Part shown: piece by piece, positions 44,200-53,594 of the stretch
Numbering within the stretch: the stretch's first letter is position 1
Layout: each line of letters begins with the position of its first letter
NCBI RefSeq assembly: GCF_003710905.1
Contig: NZ_RHHV01000010.1
Span: 186,001 to 250,000 of the forward strand
Source: Brevibacillus parabrevis
Lineage (GTDB): Bacteria > Bacillota > Bacilli > Brevibacillales > Brevibacillaceae
DNA length: 64,000 bases
Reading direction: 5' to 3'
Program-made: the position numbers and the translations under genes
The notes under the pieces: model-generated
What the model was told of the DNA's origin: nothing
What the model saw: the letters and a program-made list of their open reading frames with translations, nothing else
The model's database searches: none

Positions 44200-45288
44200 A
44201 TGGACAGAGGAAAGATTCACAGCCTGAATCCGATCCATGTAATCGGGCTGATCATCAATTCAATGGTCGGCGTCAACCTGCTGTCGCTTTCTCATTTTGC
44301 CAGCAAAATGGGCTATAACTTGTGGATGGCGCCGATTTTGCTCGGAATCATTGTGACGCTGACGGTCTTTCCGATGATCGCGCTGTGCAGCCGCTACCCG
44401 GGAGATACGCTGTTCGGGATTCATGAAAAGTTGCTGGGGAAGTGGCTGGGTAGCTGCCTGAACGTCCTGGTCATCGTCTACGCCATCCTGAACACATCGA
44501 CAGCGAATGAAGGATACGTCCGGCTTTTGCAAACCTCGATGCTCAACAACCAGACGATCACCATGCCGTTGCTTGGTTTGACACTCGTCATGATGTACAT
44601 TACGAACGGCGGAATCAAGCTCGTAGCGAGGTTTTGCCTGCTGGCCCTGTTTTTTACGGGGTGGATGCTGGTGTTGCTGCATTACGGTTTTCAAAAAGGC
44701 GGGCTGTCGCATATTTTTCCGCTTTTCAATACCGATCTGGCCAGTGTGCTTGATGCGCTTAACCAATCCTCAGGCAGTATGCTGGGGTACGAAATTTTGT
44801 TGATTTACTACCCGTTTATCATCGAAAAGAACAGAGCGCGGCGCCATGTGTTGATCGGCGTATGGACGGTCGTTTTCTTCTACGTGTTGGTGCTGCTCAC
44901 GAGTGTGGCGTATTTTTCCGAATGGCAGGTGGCGAATCTCGTCTACCCGATTTTGAATCTGTTCAAGGCTGTCGAGCTGTCCTTTTTGGAGCGGGTAGAA
45001 AATTTGGGAATCGGTCTGTGGGTGTTTCTCATTCTCAGCACGTCGACCGCGTACTTGTGGATGGCGCGTACGGGGATGGAACAATTGGCGGGGAAACGTC
45101 GCTTATGGCATCTCTTGTTGCCGTCCGCGATTTCCTACTTTATGATTCGCGGCCCTCTGTCCGTGGAAGCGCAACGCTACCTGTATGACCAGTTGACTGT
45201 TTACTTCGCGTACGGCTTGATCTTGTGGCCGATCTTTTTGCTGATGCTGCACGCTTTGCGGCGAGGAAGGGGGGAGAAGGTGTCATGA
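44200..45288 (+). CDS. gerB: GerB-type spore germination permease (second operon)
   Basis: A 362-residue APC-type membrane protein (ten helices; N-terminus LNPIHVIGLIINSMVGVNLL). B subunit of the second germinant receptor. Only four bases separate it from gerA; its stop overlaps the gerC start (ATGA). Confidence 0.92.
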   Translation: MDRGKIHSLNPIHVIGLIINSMVGVNLLSLSHFASKMGYNLWMAPILLGIIVTLTVFPMIALCSRYPGDTLFGIHEKLLGKWLGSCLNVLVIVYAILNTSTANEGYVRLLQTSMLNNQTITMPLLGLTLVMMYITNGGIKLVARFCLLALFFTGWMLVLLHYGFQKGGLSHIFPLFNTDLASVLDALNQSSGSMLGYEILLIYYPFIIEKNRARRHVLIGVWTVVFFYVLVLLTSVAYFSEWQVANLVYPILNLFKAVELSFLERVENLGIGLWVFLILSTSTAYLWMARTGMEQLAGKRRLWHLLLPSAISYFMIRGPLSVEAQRYLYDQLTVYFAYGLILWPIFLLMLHALRRGRGEKVS

Positions 45289-46406
45289 GATGGAGCAGCT
45301 GGCTCTTTTTGATCGCACTCCTTTCCTGCACGCTTGCGGGCTGTGCAGCCGAATATGAACGTCCGGCGCTTGAAGACATGGCGATGATCGGCGTGATGGG
45401 GTTCGACTATGTCGACGATACGCAAATGAAGGTGCTGGTCTCCATTCCGGTTCCGGCAAAAGGCAAGGAAACGACGCAAATTTATGCGACCCAGGCTTCG
45501 ATGACCAGTGAAGCGATGCTGGCGTTGGCTCCCAAAGTGGAGCGGACGATTACTTTATCGCAGCTGCGCGTCATTTTGTTCAGCGAGGAGCTTGCCCGAA
45601 AAAGCGGGATTGGCAAAGTCGTGCTCGATTTGTACCGGAATCCGATTGTGGGCGAAAACGTGTTTATCGCCATCGTCAAAGGCAAAGTAGAGGATGTCAT
45701 CAGAGGGAAGTACAAGAACAAGCCGGAAATCAACACGTATTTGAACGACTTGCTGCGTCCGAGAGTGGAGACGGCGTTTTCGTCTTTTTCCACGATTCAC
45801 GATTTTGTCTTCATGATGACCAGCAATATAGGCGATCCGAATTTGCCGTATTTGGTCAAGCAAGACGGGAGCATCGAGATTGCCCAAGTTGCGTTATTGC
45901 GAAAGGACAAGATGATTGGACTGTACTCGCAGCGCGAAGGGAAGCTGGTGCAATGTTTGTTGGGACGCAAGCGGCTCCCCCGCGTCAAGTTCGGGTTTGG
46001 CGGCCCGGACGCTGCGGAGGAGAACGCCGACATGGAAGAGATCATTTTCGACTTCGTCTGGTCGAAATCAAAAGTGCGGAGCAATGGCAATACGAAAAAG
46101 CCGGTCATTCATATCGACCTGGAACTGCGCGGCGTGGTCGTCGGCTATGATGGAAAGAAAAACTTGGATAAGCGTCCGCAGATCACCAAGCTGGTCAAAC
46201 AAATGGAAAAGCGGATTCAAAGTGAAACGAAAACCATGCTGAAAAACTATCAAAAATGGGGCGTCGATCCGGCTGGCTTGGAGGAAAGCCTCCGGCAGAA
46301 ATACCATGGGAAATGGACGCGGGAAAAAGGATTGGCCCTCTACAAGAAGGCCGATCTCAACATCAAGGTCAAACTGGACATTCTCGGCTACGGAACCATC
46401 AAATAA
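45285..46406 (+). CDS. gerC: Ger(x)C family spore germination lipoprotein (second operon)
   Basis: A 373-residue lipoprotein with lipobox CTLAGC (Cys near 20) and a GerAC fold (KETTQIYATQASMT; VGENVFIAIVKGK). It lacks the WDRxEI motif seen in the first paralogue, starting AAEYERPALEDMAMIG instead. C subunit of the second receptor. ATG 45285 overlaps the gerB stop. Confidence 0.9.
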   Translation: MRWSSWLFLIALLSCTLAGCAAEYERPALEDMAMIGVMGFDYVDDTQMKVLVSIPVPAKGKETTQIYATQASMTSEAMLALAPKVERTITLSQLRVILFSEELARKSGIGKVVLDLYRNPIVGENVFIAIVKGKVEDVIRGKYKNKPEINTYLNDLLRPRVETAFSSFSTIHDFVFMMTSNIGDPNLPYLVKQDGSIEIAQVALLRKDKMIGLYSQREGKLVQCLLGRKRLPRVKFGFGGPDAAEENADMEEIIFDFVWSKSKVRSNGNTKKPVIHIDLELRGVVVGYDGKKNLDKRPQITKLVKQMEKRIQSETKTMLKNYQKWGVDPAGLEESLRQKYHGKWTREKGLALYKKADLNIKVKLDILGYGTIK

Positions 46407-46421
46407 GGGGGAGCAGGCTTG

Positions 46422-47954
46422 CTAACGCAGTCGTTTCAGCTCCCGCCAGATGGCTTTCAGCGTGGGAAGATTCCATTTTGGCCTTTTTCCGTAGAGCAGA
46501 TGGGTCAGCCCGGAAAACATCAGCTGCTGGTCTGGCGTGTACGGATACCAGTTGAACTCGCGCTTTTTCGAGCCGGGATCGTGAATGATCGAGATGCTGT
46601 GGGTGAAAGCTTGCAGTCCAACCGGGCCGCGGTAACGGCCGATGCCGCTATCCTTGACCCCGCCAAAAGGGAGGTGCGGATTGGCATAGCTGATGATGAC
46701 GTCGTTGATGCACACGTTTCCGCTCAACAGCTTTTCCGCCACGCGCTGCGCTTTTGCTTTGTCTGCTGACCAGACAGAGGCATTCAAGCCGTAGGGCGAT
46801 TCATTGACCAGACGGATGACTTCTGCTTCATCGGAAAAGGTGACGATCGGCAGGACAGGGCCGAATGTCTCTTCGCGCATGATTTTCATTTCCGGTGTGA
46901 CGCCTGTCAGGATGGTCGGGGCAATGAACATGCTGTCCGTCTGGATCGCTCCGCCAGTGACAGCTGTGGCTCCCGCGGCGAGCGCGTCGTCGATGTGCGC
47001 GCGGACGATCCCGATTTGCTGCGGCGACGTCATCGAACCGACTTCTGCCTGCTCGGGAAAGCCTTGGCGCAGCGCTTTTGTTTTTTCGGTGACCAAGCGC
47101 AAAAATTCGGAATACACGCGCTCGTGGACATACAGGCGCTCGACGGACATGCACACTTGACCGGAGTTGGTGAAAGCGCCCCAGACGGCACCGTTTGCGG
47201 CGCGCTCCAGATGGGCATCGTCGAAAACGATCATCGGGTCTTTTCCGCCCAATTCCAATTCTACGGGGATCAAATGCTCCGCTGCGGCTGCCATGATTTT
47301 TTTGCCAGTGGCGACCGAACCTGTGAAAAAGATTTTGTCAGGCCGGGCGGATACAAGCCGACTGCCGACCTCCCGCCCGCCGTGCAGGACAGTGACGACG
47401 CCTTCAGGCAGTCCAACAATCCCGAACAGTTCTTCGATCAACAGGCCAGTGGACGGCGTGACTTCTGACGGCTTGAGAATGACGGTATTTCCGGCGACAA
47501 GCGCGGATAGCATCGGAATGATGGCAAGCTGAAACGGATAGTTCCACGGCGAGATGACCGCGACAACGCCCATCGGCTTGTAGTGGATGTACGATTTTTT
47601 CGGCCAGAGCACGAGCGGGGTGGGAACAGGCTGGGGAGACAGCATTTGCTGTGCGTGCTTTTCGTAAAAACGGATCGTATCAGCGGTGACAAAAATCTCG
47701 GTCATGTACGCCTCAAGCGTTACTTTTCCCGTTGCCTGGCTGATTTTTTGCGCCAGCTCCTCGCCGTGCTCGACGAGATAGTGACGCAGGGAAGTGAGAT
47801 AGCGCAGCCGCTCAGCGAGGGATGTAGCGGACCAGGCAGCAAAGGCGCGCCGTGCTTTTGCTACGGCGGCATCAACCTCGGCCGGGCTGGCCTCCGTTAC
47901 CGAACCAAAAACTTCGCCAGTCGCAGGATTGCGCAAAGAGAGGACGGACATCAT
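46422..47954 (-). CDS. Aldehyde dehydrogenase family protein
   Basis: A 510-residue NAD(P)-dependent aldehyde dehydrogenase. Catalytic residues: Glu in LELGGKDPMIV and Cys in GQVCMSVERL; KPSEVTPSTG and PWNYPF are further family marks. The C-terminus carries an extra hydrophobic/basic stretch, common in CALDH-type or long-chain aldehyde enzymes. It lies 12 bp downstream of a TetR regulator on the same strand, so that operon is probably induced by an aldehyde or related compound. Confidence 0.9.
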   Translation of the reverse strand: MMSVLSLRNPATGEVFGSVTEASPAEVDAAVAKARRAFAAWSATSLAERLRYLTSLRHYLVEHGEELAQKISQATGKVTLEAYMTEIFVTADTIRFYEKHAQQMLSPQPVPTPLVLWPKKSYIHYKPMGVVAVISPWNYPFQLAIIPMLSALVAGNTVILKPSEVTPSTGLLIEELFGIVGLPEGVVTVLHGGREVGSRLVSARPDKIFFTGSVATGKKIMAAAAEHLIPVELELGGKDPMIVFDDAHLERAANGAVWGAFTNSGQVCMSVERLYVHERVYSEFLRLVTEKTKALRQGFPEQAEVGSMTSPQQIGIVRAHIDDALAAGATAVTGGAIQTDSMFIAPTILTGVTPEMKIMREETFGPVLPIVTFSDEAEVIRLVNESPYGLNASVWSADKAKAQRVAEKLLSGNVCINDVIISYANPHLPFGGVKDSGIGRYRGPVGLQAFTHSISIIHDPGSKKREFNWYPYTPDQQLMFSGLTHLLYGKRPKWNLPTLKAIWRELKRLR

Positions 47955-47966
47955 GGATCACCTCAT

Positions 47967-48590
47967 TCATTTTTGATCAAGCGTAAAAAGCGACGCAAGA
48001 AAATGCTGCACTGCAAACTGGAAAAGGGCCAAAGCTTCGGCTGCGGGTTTGTCCTCGTCCAGCAAGCTTTGCAAGATCATGCCGTCAATCAAGGAGTAAA
48101 CGATCGAGCTGGCAGCGTTCTCGTCCATTGCGAGCGGTGCTTGCCGCTCTGTTTGCAGCCGTCTGAGCATGCGCACAATCAAGTCGTGCAGCCGGGCGCG
48201 AATGCGGTGGACTTGTTCGAGAAAGACGGGGGTGTACAAAGCCTGCGCTTGCAAATCGTACCAGAGCCGATGCAGCTTGCGGTCTTCTTGGAGACTGCGC
48301 CCGAGAACCGTCACGAGTGCGGGGAGCCAACTGTCCAGGGGAGCAGTGACTACTTCGCGTTCCAACTCGTCGATCAAGCGTTCCTTGTAGCTTGCGATGA
48401 CAGCGAGCAGCAAATCTTCCTTGCTGGCGAAGTAGTAATGCAGGATGCCGAGCGAGACGCCGGATTCCTTGGCGATATCGCGCAAAGACACGTTGGCGTA
48501 GCCTTTTTCCGCCAGACAGGCCGTTGCCTGTTCGATCAGGAAGGCTCGCTTCGCTTCTGCTTTCGCTTGGCTTTTGGAAGGGGGAGTCAT
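47967..48590 (-). CDS. TetR-family transcriptional regulator
   Basis: A 207-residue protein with an N-terminal TetR HTH (GYANVSLRDIAKESGVSLGILHYYFASKEDLL) and a helical ligand-binding domain. Start ATG 48590 after GAGGTGC. It lies directly upstream of the aldehyde dehydrogenase gene and 16 bp downstream of a perfect 16-bp palindrome, its likely autoregulatory operator. Confidence 0.93.
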   Translation of the reverse strand: MTPPSKSQAKAEAKRAFLIEQATACLAEKGYANVSLRDIAKESGVSLGILHYYFASKEDLLLAVIASYKERLIDELEREVVTAPLDSWLPALVTVLGRSLQEDRKLHRLWYDLQAQALYTPVFLEQVHRIRARLHDLIVRMLRRLQTERQAPLAMDENAASSIVYSLIDGMILQSLLDEDKPAAEALALFQFAVQHFLASLFTLDQK

Positions 48591-48606
48591 GCTGTGCACC
48601 TCGTTT

Positions 48607-48622
48607 TTGGACGATCGTCCAA
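48607..48622. promoter_or_regulatory. Perfect palindromic operator upstream of the TetR gene
   Basis: TTGGACGATCGTCCAA is a perfect 16-bp palindrome in an AT-rich context 17 bp before the TetR start, the expected position and form of a TetR-family operator. Confidence 0.7.
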
Positions 48623-48699
48623 TTTTTGATTTGATTGTAATTCGCTGCTGTGCGCTCTGTCAATGGAAATCGAGAACATGCCAAAAAGAAGCGGCTGCA

Positions 48700-49707
48700 T
48701 CACCGCTTCCTTTGACGTTCCCAACGCTTGAGATACGGATAAGGGTCAAAAGCCCAATCGGCTCCCCCTGTCTCCCGGTACATGCCGTAATGCAAGTGGG
48801 GCGGAAATTTCCCCGCCGTCCCGGGCTTTCCGTAGCCGGAGCTGCCGACATACCCGAGCAATTGCCCTGGCTCGACGATGTCGCCTGGCTTCAACCCTTT
48901 TTTAAACGAGGACAGATGCGCGAAGTAATGATACACGTTGCCCATGTCCCGCATGCCGATTCGCCAGCCGCCGTAGCGGTTCCAGCCAATGACCTCGATG
49001 ACTCCGTAGGCGGTCGACAGGACGGGCGTGCCGTAGCTGGCGAAAATGTCTGTGCCTTCGTGAATGCGGCGTCCTCCCCAGCCGCGAGCGTCTCCCCATG
49101 TGCTGCGGTAGCTGTAGTCGTACCGGGCAGGAATGGGAAAATGACGCTCGTCCAGTTGCAGGTGCTGGTATTTGTCGTACACCTGGGCGAATTGCCGGAT
49201 CGTTTTTACCGAGCGATCGCGCTGGTAGTAAGACCAGACGCCGATTTGCCAGTCATCCGCCGAAAAGCCGTAAGCGGACAGGTAATGAATAAGCGTAGTG
49301 AGTGCATCCAAATCGTTGTTGCGGTCGGCGATCCCATCTCCGTCGCCGTCCATTCCCAGCCCGTCAAAAAACTGAATCGATGCCGGGTTGGTATCTTCCG
49401 GATCGGGGTTCATCACGCCTGACCAGCGCTCCTGCGGGATATCAACAGCCGTGAGCCGCGCGTTCGATTCTTGCGTATTGGCTTGTTTTTTGCGTATTTT
49501 CATCGTGCGCTCGTACTGGTCAATCGCGGCCAAATAGTTCCACGGAATGCCGTACAAAGACTCCATGCGCAAAAAAAGCTGCAGGCGCTCTTTTAGCAGA
49601 GGATCTGTCTGTTTGGCAGCAGAGCCTTTGGCAAAGCCTGATTCCAGCGGCAAAACGATTGCTGCCACGCACAAGCTGATCTGAATGATTAGGCGGAAAA
49701 CTCGCAT
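48700..49707 (-). CDS. lytH: M23 metallopeptidase, LytH (YunA)-like
   Basis: A 335-residue exported protein. After a signal peptide (about 1-26) there is a region with IPWNYLAAIDQYER and DGDGIADRNNDLDA (lysozyme-like/transglycosylase-like helices) and a C-terminal M23 LytM domain with HEGTDIFA (HxxxD) and HLHYG (HxH). LytH of Bacillus subtilis is a sporulation-specific L-Ala-D-Glu endopeptidase of similar length acting on spore cortex; its gene (yunA) adjoins lipA and yunB there. ATG 49707 follows GGAGGGAG. Confidence 0.8.
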   Translation of the reverse strand: MRVFRLIIQISLCVAAIVLPLESGFAKGSAAKQTDPLLKERLQLFLRMESLYGIPWNYLAAIDQYERTMKIRKKQANTQESNARLTAVDIPQERWSGVMNPDPEDTNPASIQFFDGLGMDGDGDGIADRNNDLDALTTLIHYLSAYGFSADDWQIGVWSYYQRDRSVKTIRQFAQVYDKYQHLQLDERHFPIPARYDYSYRSTWGDARGWGGRRIHEGTDIFASYGTPVLSTAYGVIEVIGWNRYGGWRIGMRDMGNVYHYFAHLSSFKKGLKPGDIVEPGQLLGYVGSSGYGKPGTAGKFPPHLHYGMYRETGGADWAFDPYPYLKRWERQRKR

Positions 49708-49867
49708 GCCGACTCCCTCCAGCCAGGGTAGTTTCCGTTGTAGTTTCTGCCAGTCTGAGCGGATTATCCACGATACTTTTTGGAAGCAGGCGAGCAACTT
49801 TTCTCCGGAGGCACGGGCATTTGATGTATGATGCAAGAAGAAACAAGCAAAGTTCGGAGGGGAAAAA

Positions 49868-50902
49868 ATGAAGCTGGTCATTCGGGCAGAAGGTCCGATC
49901 ATGCTGGAATCATTGGTGAAGCCGCTGCAACGGATTGCGAGCAAGCAAGGGATCGGTGCAGCTGAGCCTGCCGCCGCGAAATTCGCCGGGTGCATGCACG
50001 ATTTGGCGGAGTGGTATCGGGAGGGGATGGATCAGGAACGCTGGCAACGGGAAGCAGCAGCCTTGCGCGAGCTGATGACAAGCCCTTTGACTGACTGGTG
50101 CCGGGGCAAGCTGTATGTGGAAACAATCGCCGTCCCGTTCGGTTTGCCGCTCGCCGCCCTGTCGCTTCTGTCCGGGCTGGCGATTCGGGAGACGGAACAG
50201 TTGGAGCCGCGTCGCGACTTTTCGCCGCTCGCCGTGCTCTGGCTGAAGGAAGTGGGAGCAAAGCCGATGCGCGGGCTTGCAGGCGAACTGGTGCAGGTGG
50301 AAGGCGAAAACAACGTGGCAGCAATTTTGCTGAAGCCAGGCGTTGAAACGGCGCGAGCAGACGGCATACCTGTCGGGTACGAGCAAAGGCAGCACGCCGA
50401 CGAGCATATCGACGAAGGCATGGTGATATTGCAAGCGAACATAGATGACGCAAGCCCGGAGTGGCTTTCCTATCTGATGGAGCAATGCTTTTTGGCAGGG
50501 GCGAACGATGTGCATTTTTTGCCGGTGACGATGAAAAAGAGCAGAGCCGCGACACTGGTGCAAGTCATGTGCTATCAGAGCCAGCTTGAGGCGATGAAAA
50601 CGATTTTGTTCAGGGAGACGACGACGTTTGGCATTCGCTCTTTTCCTGTAGCGTGTCACCGTCTGGCAAGGCGATTCATCACTGTCCAGACGAGTTGGGG
50701 AGAGGTTGCGGTCAAACTCGGCTACCACAGGGGCGAGCGGGTGCAGATTGCGCCGGAATACGAGCACTGCGCGCAGCTTGCCAGAGCCAACGGCGTACCT
50801 TTGCAGCAAGTTTATCAGGAAGCTGTGGAACTGGCCGCCCGTAAAAGTTCTGTAAAAATATGGGCAGACAAGCAGGAGCAAGCCGAGCCGCCAAAGAATT
50901 GA
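49868..50902 (+). CDS. LarC-related protein: degenerate LarC1 part plus LarC2 domain
   Basis: A 344-residue protein. Residues 185-340 match the C-terminal (LarC2/DUF111) domain: LQANIDDASPEWLSYLMEQ and MKKSRAATLVQVM. The first 170 residues align only loosely with LarC1 of the nearby gene, e.g. LLSGLAIRETEQLEPRRDF against LLLGIPLRETSIQKELTT, but lack its HFHEVGALDSI metal/nucleotide motif. LarC inserts nickel into the pincer cofactor of lactate racemase-type enzymes. No larA, larB or larE is in the window. ATG 49868 follows TCGGAGGGG. Confidence 0.75.
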   Translation: MKLVIRAEGPIMLESLVKPLQRIASKQGIGAAEPAAAKFAGCMHDLAEWYREGMDQERWQREAAALRELMTSPLTDWCRGKLYVETIAVPFGLPLAALSLLSGLAIRETEQLEPRRDFSPLAVLWLKEVGAKPMRGLAGELVQVEGENNVAAILLKPGVETARADGIPVGYEQRQHADEHIDEGMVILQANIDDASPEWLSYLMEQCFLAGANDVHFLPVTMKKSRAATLVQVMCYQSQLEAMKTILFRETTTFGIRSFPVACHRLARRFITVQTSWGEVAVKLGYHRGERVQIAPEYEHCAQLARANGVPLQQVYQEAVELAARKSSVKIWADKQEQAEPPKN

Positions 50903-50949
50903 AAACGTGGAGTATCCAAACCCCAAAACCGTATGGAGGTGGCTGTGTG

Positions 50950-51501
50950 ATGAGCAAAAAAGTGTTGATCGTTACAGGGGATGCCGTAGAAGCCTTGGAG
51001 GTGTTCTACCCGTATTACCGTTTGCTGGAAGAGGGTTACGAAGCCGTGATTGCTGCGCCCAGCGTGAAGACGCTGCACACCGTTTGCCACGATTTTGAAG
51101 CACACAGCGAGACGTATACGGAAAAGCCGGCTTATCAGCTGCCTGCGCACGCCGCTTTTGCCGACATCAATCCGGAAGCGTTCGACGCCTTGATCATTCC
51201 GGGCGGTAGAGCACCCGAGTACATCAGGCTGAACGAAAACTTGAAGCCGATCGTCTCGCACTTTTTTGAAGCGAACAAGCCTGTTGCCGCGATCTGCCAC
51301 GGTTCACAGGTGCTGGCAATCGTCTCCGAGCATCTCGCTGGCCGCACGCTGACGGCCTATCAGGCATGCAGACCAGACGTCGAGGCGATGGGGGCGATTT
51401 ACGAAAAAGAAACCCTTCACGTAGACGGCAACCTAGTTTCTGGTCATGCGTGGCCGGATTTGCCCGGCTTTATGCGTGAGTTTTTGCGTCTGCTGCGATA
51501 A
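50950..51501 (+). CDS. DJ-1/PfpI family protein
   Basis: A 183-residue protein with a flavodoxin-like fold. The nucleophile elbow AICHGSQVL carries the conserved Cys, with EVFYPYYRLLEEG near the start and GHAWPDLPGF near the end as in DJ-1/PfpI proteases or chaperones. ATG 50950 follows ATGGAGGTGG. It lies 47 bp after the LarC2-like gene in the same direction. Confidence 0.9.
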   Translation: MSKKVLIVTGDAVEALEVFYPYYRLLEEGYEAVIAAPSVKTLHTVCHDFEAHSETYTEKPAYQLPAHAAFADINPEAFDALIIPGGRAPEYIRLNENLKPIVSHFFEANKPVAAICHGSQVLAIVSEHLAGRTLTAYQACRPDVEAMGAIYEKETLHVDGNLVSGHAWPDLPGFMREFLRLLR

Positions 51502-51531
51502 GCCTATCCTAACCTTTGCCCTTGCCTAAAT

Positions 51532-51572
51532 AAAAACTTCCGCCGACAAAGCACAGCGGCGGAAGTTTTTTT
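51532..51572. terminator. Bidirectional terminator
   Basis: Perfect AAAACTTCCGCCG / CGGCGGAAGTTTT stem with T7 tail on the + strand, between the convergent DJ-1 and LarC1 genes. Confidence 0.93.
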
Positions 51573-51575
51573 CGT

Positions 51576-52337
51576 TTACTTGTGTCCGACCAACAGCCGC
51601 AACACGTTTGGTTGATCGGGCAGGTCGCGTGTGCCTGCGCCGTAGCCGATGGACTCCACGGTCATCGACGGCAACGAACCGAACTGTTCGACTAGGGCGG
51701 CAGCCACCCCTGCTCCGGTAGGGGTGGTCAATTCCTTTTGGATGCTCGTTTCGCGCAGCGGTATGCCGAGCAACAGCTCCATGGTCGCCGGAGCGGGAAC
51801 CGGGTACAGTCCGTGAGCGCAGCGCACGTAGCCGTTTCCCGTCGGGATCGGCCCGCAGCAAAGCTGCTCGATGTCCAGCTCTTCCAGTCCTAAAGCGATC
51901 CCGACGATATCGACGATGGAATCGAGTGCGCCTACCTCATGAAAATGGACCGTATCCACAGGGACATTGTGAATTTTCGCTTCGGCGATCGCGATTTTTT
52001 CAAAAATAGCCAGAGAGCGGCGAGTTACGCGCGGCGCCAGTCCGGCAGCCTGGATCATCGCCACAATGTCTTTGTGGCTGCGGTGTGTGTGGTCGTTTCC
52101 CAGCACTTTCAAAGGCTTCTGCGGCAGCGAGGGAGCGTGGCTTTCATCGATGACGTCCAGCTTCAAAGCGGAAACGCCAGCTTTGACGACGGTTTTCCAC
52201 TCCAGGCGAAAATCTCCCGGAGACAGCTTGCGCAACTCCTGTTCGATCCGCTCGCGATTGGCTCCTGCGTCCACCAATGCGGCGAGCAGCATGTCTCCGC
52301 TGATCCCCGAAAAACAGTCCAAATACGCGATGCGCAC
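51576..52337 (-). CDS. larC1: LarC1 (nickel insertion protein, N-terminal part only)
   Basis: A 253-residue protein: AYLDCFSGISGDM at the N-terminus, HTHRSHKDI, VHFHEVGALDSIVDIVG and TPTGAGVAAALVEQFG are LarC family marks. It ends right after GYGAGTRDLPDQPNVLRLL, where full-length LarC continues into the LarC2 domain with ETNIDD. So it is a stand-alone LarC1. A LarC2 domain is present in another gene 0.67 kb away on the other strand. GTG 52337 lies eight bases after AAGGAG. Confidence 0.85.
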   Translation of the reverse strand: MRIAYLDCFSGISGDMLLAALVDAGANRERIEQELRKLSPGDFRLEWKTVVKAGVSALKLDVIDESHAPSLPQKPLKVLGNDHTHRSHKDIVAMIQAAGLAPRVTRRSLAIFEKIAIAEAKIHNVPVDTVHFHEVGALDSIVDIVGIALGLEELDIEQLCCGPIPTGNGYVRCAHGLYPVPAPATMELLLGIPLRETSIQKELTTPTGAGVAAALVEQFGSLPSMTVESIGYGAGTRDLPDQPNVLRLLVGHK

Positions 52338-52469
52338 AAGAAACACTCCTTTTCAACCAATGATTTCCTCTGTATCATATAGGGAAAGTATGTTCGTCTG
52401 ATTGGCGATTGCTTGTCCAAAGTGTACCATTTGCCGATTCAGTTTGTCATGCAAGGAGTTGAGCGCTTC

Positions 52470-53594
52470 GTGTTGTCATTCATTCATACGGCGGACGTCC
52501 ATCTGGACGCGCCTTTACATATGCTGGCGGATCGTTACGAGCTTAGGCAGGATGATGTTCGCCGCACGCTGCAAACGATTCGCGACCTGGTCGTGTCCCG
52601 GCAGGTCGACTTTTGGCTGATCGCCGGAGATTTGCTGGAATACCACGGGGGCAGAAGAGCGACGGCTGTATTTTTGCGCGATCTGTTCGAAAGTGTCGCT
52701 CCGATTCCCGTTTGCATCGCGCCGGGCAACCACGATCCGTGGCGTGCGGATTCGTTTTACCAGACGATGGACTGGCCTGGCAACGTCTACTGGTTTACCC
52801 CGGAATGGGGCGTATACGAATTTCCGGAAAAGTCGTGTGTCATCTACGGCTGGGGCTTTGGACAGCCGCACGTCTACGAATCGCCGCTTGCGACTTTTCC
52901 GGGCAAGCTGGATGGCTATCGGCATCACCTGATGGTTCTGCACGGCACGATCTTGAACGCGACGAAAGACGAGCACCAGCCTTACGCACCTATGAGCTTG
53001 CAGGAGCTTGTTCAGGCGGATGTAGACTACGTCGCTCTCGGGCACATCCACAAGCCGGAACAATTCGTGCATCCGCTCAAAAAGCAGCCGCTTGCCGCCT
53101 ATCCCGGTTCGCCGGAAGGATTGACCAATAAGGAAACGGGAGAGCGCTGCGTGTTGCACGGCGAGCTGGACGACGCGGGAAAATTGACCTTGCAAGCGAT
53201 CCCGGTCAGTCAGCGGCAGATTCATAAATGGACCATTCACGCACAAGGAGCGGAAACGGCGGAACAGCTAATCGCAGGGATGGAGGCACAGCTTGGCAGG
53301 ATCGCCGACCGTGATCTCGTGTATGTGACTTTGACAGGAGAGAGAGCGGCGCATTTTGTTCCCTCGATTCCCGTTCTGGAGCAGCGATTTTCGCGGTTTT
53401 TTCTGTTTGCAATTACGGATGAGACGTGGCCGGACATCGATGCGCAGAAGCTGATGGCCGAGGACAGCATTTGGGGAAAATGGCTCGCCAAGCTGGCGCA
53501 GATCGAGGCGAATGCCCGCAGCGAAGAAGAGCGGGAAATAGCGAGACAGGCGAAGCAAGAAGCGCTTGCGCGGATTGGGGGGAGCATGCGATGA
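52470..53594 (+). CDS. yhaO: DNA repair exonuclease, YhaO (SbcD/Mre11-like)
   Basis: A 374-residue metallophosphoesterase. Motifs: FIHTADVHLD, LIAGDLLEYHGG, GNHDPW, MVLHGTI and LGHIHKPE. It is the nuclease of an SbcCD/Mre11-Rad50-like pair with the following ATPase gene, whose start overlaps its stop. Start GTG 52470 is 11 bases after AAGGAG. Confidence 0.9.
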   Translation: MLSFIHTADVHLDAPLHMLADRYELRQDDVRRTLQTIRDLVVSRQVDFWLIAGDLLEYHGGRRATAVFLRDLFESVAPIPVCIAPGNHDPWRADSFYQTMDWPGNVYWFTPEWGVYEFPEKSCVIYGWGFGQPHVYESPLATFPGKLDGYRHHLMVLHGTILNATKDEHQPYAPMSLQELVQADVDYVALGHIHKPEQFVHPLKKQPLAAYPGSPEGLTNKETGERCVLHGELDDAGKLTLQAIPVSQRQIHKWTIHAQGAETAEQLIAGMEAQLGRIADRDLVYVTLTGERAAHFVPSIPVLEQRFSRFFLFAITDETWPDIDAQKLMAEDSIWGKWLAKLAQIEANARSEEEREIARQAKQEALARIGGSMR

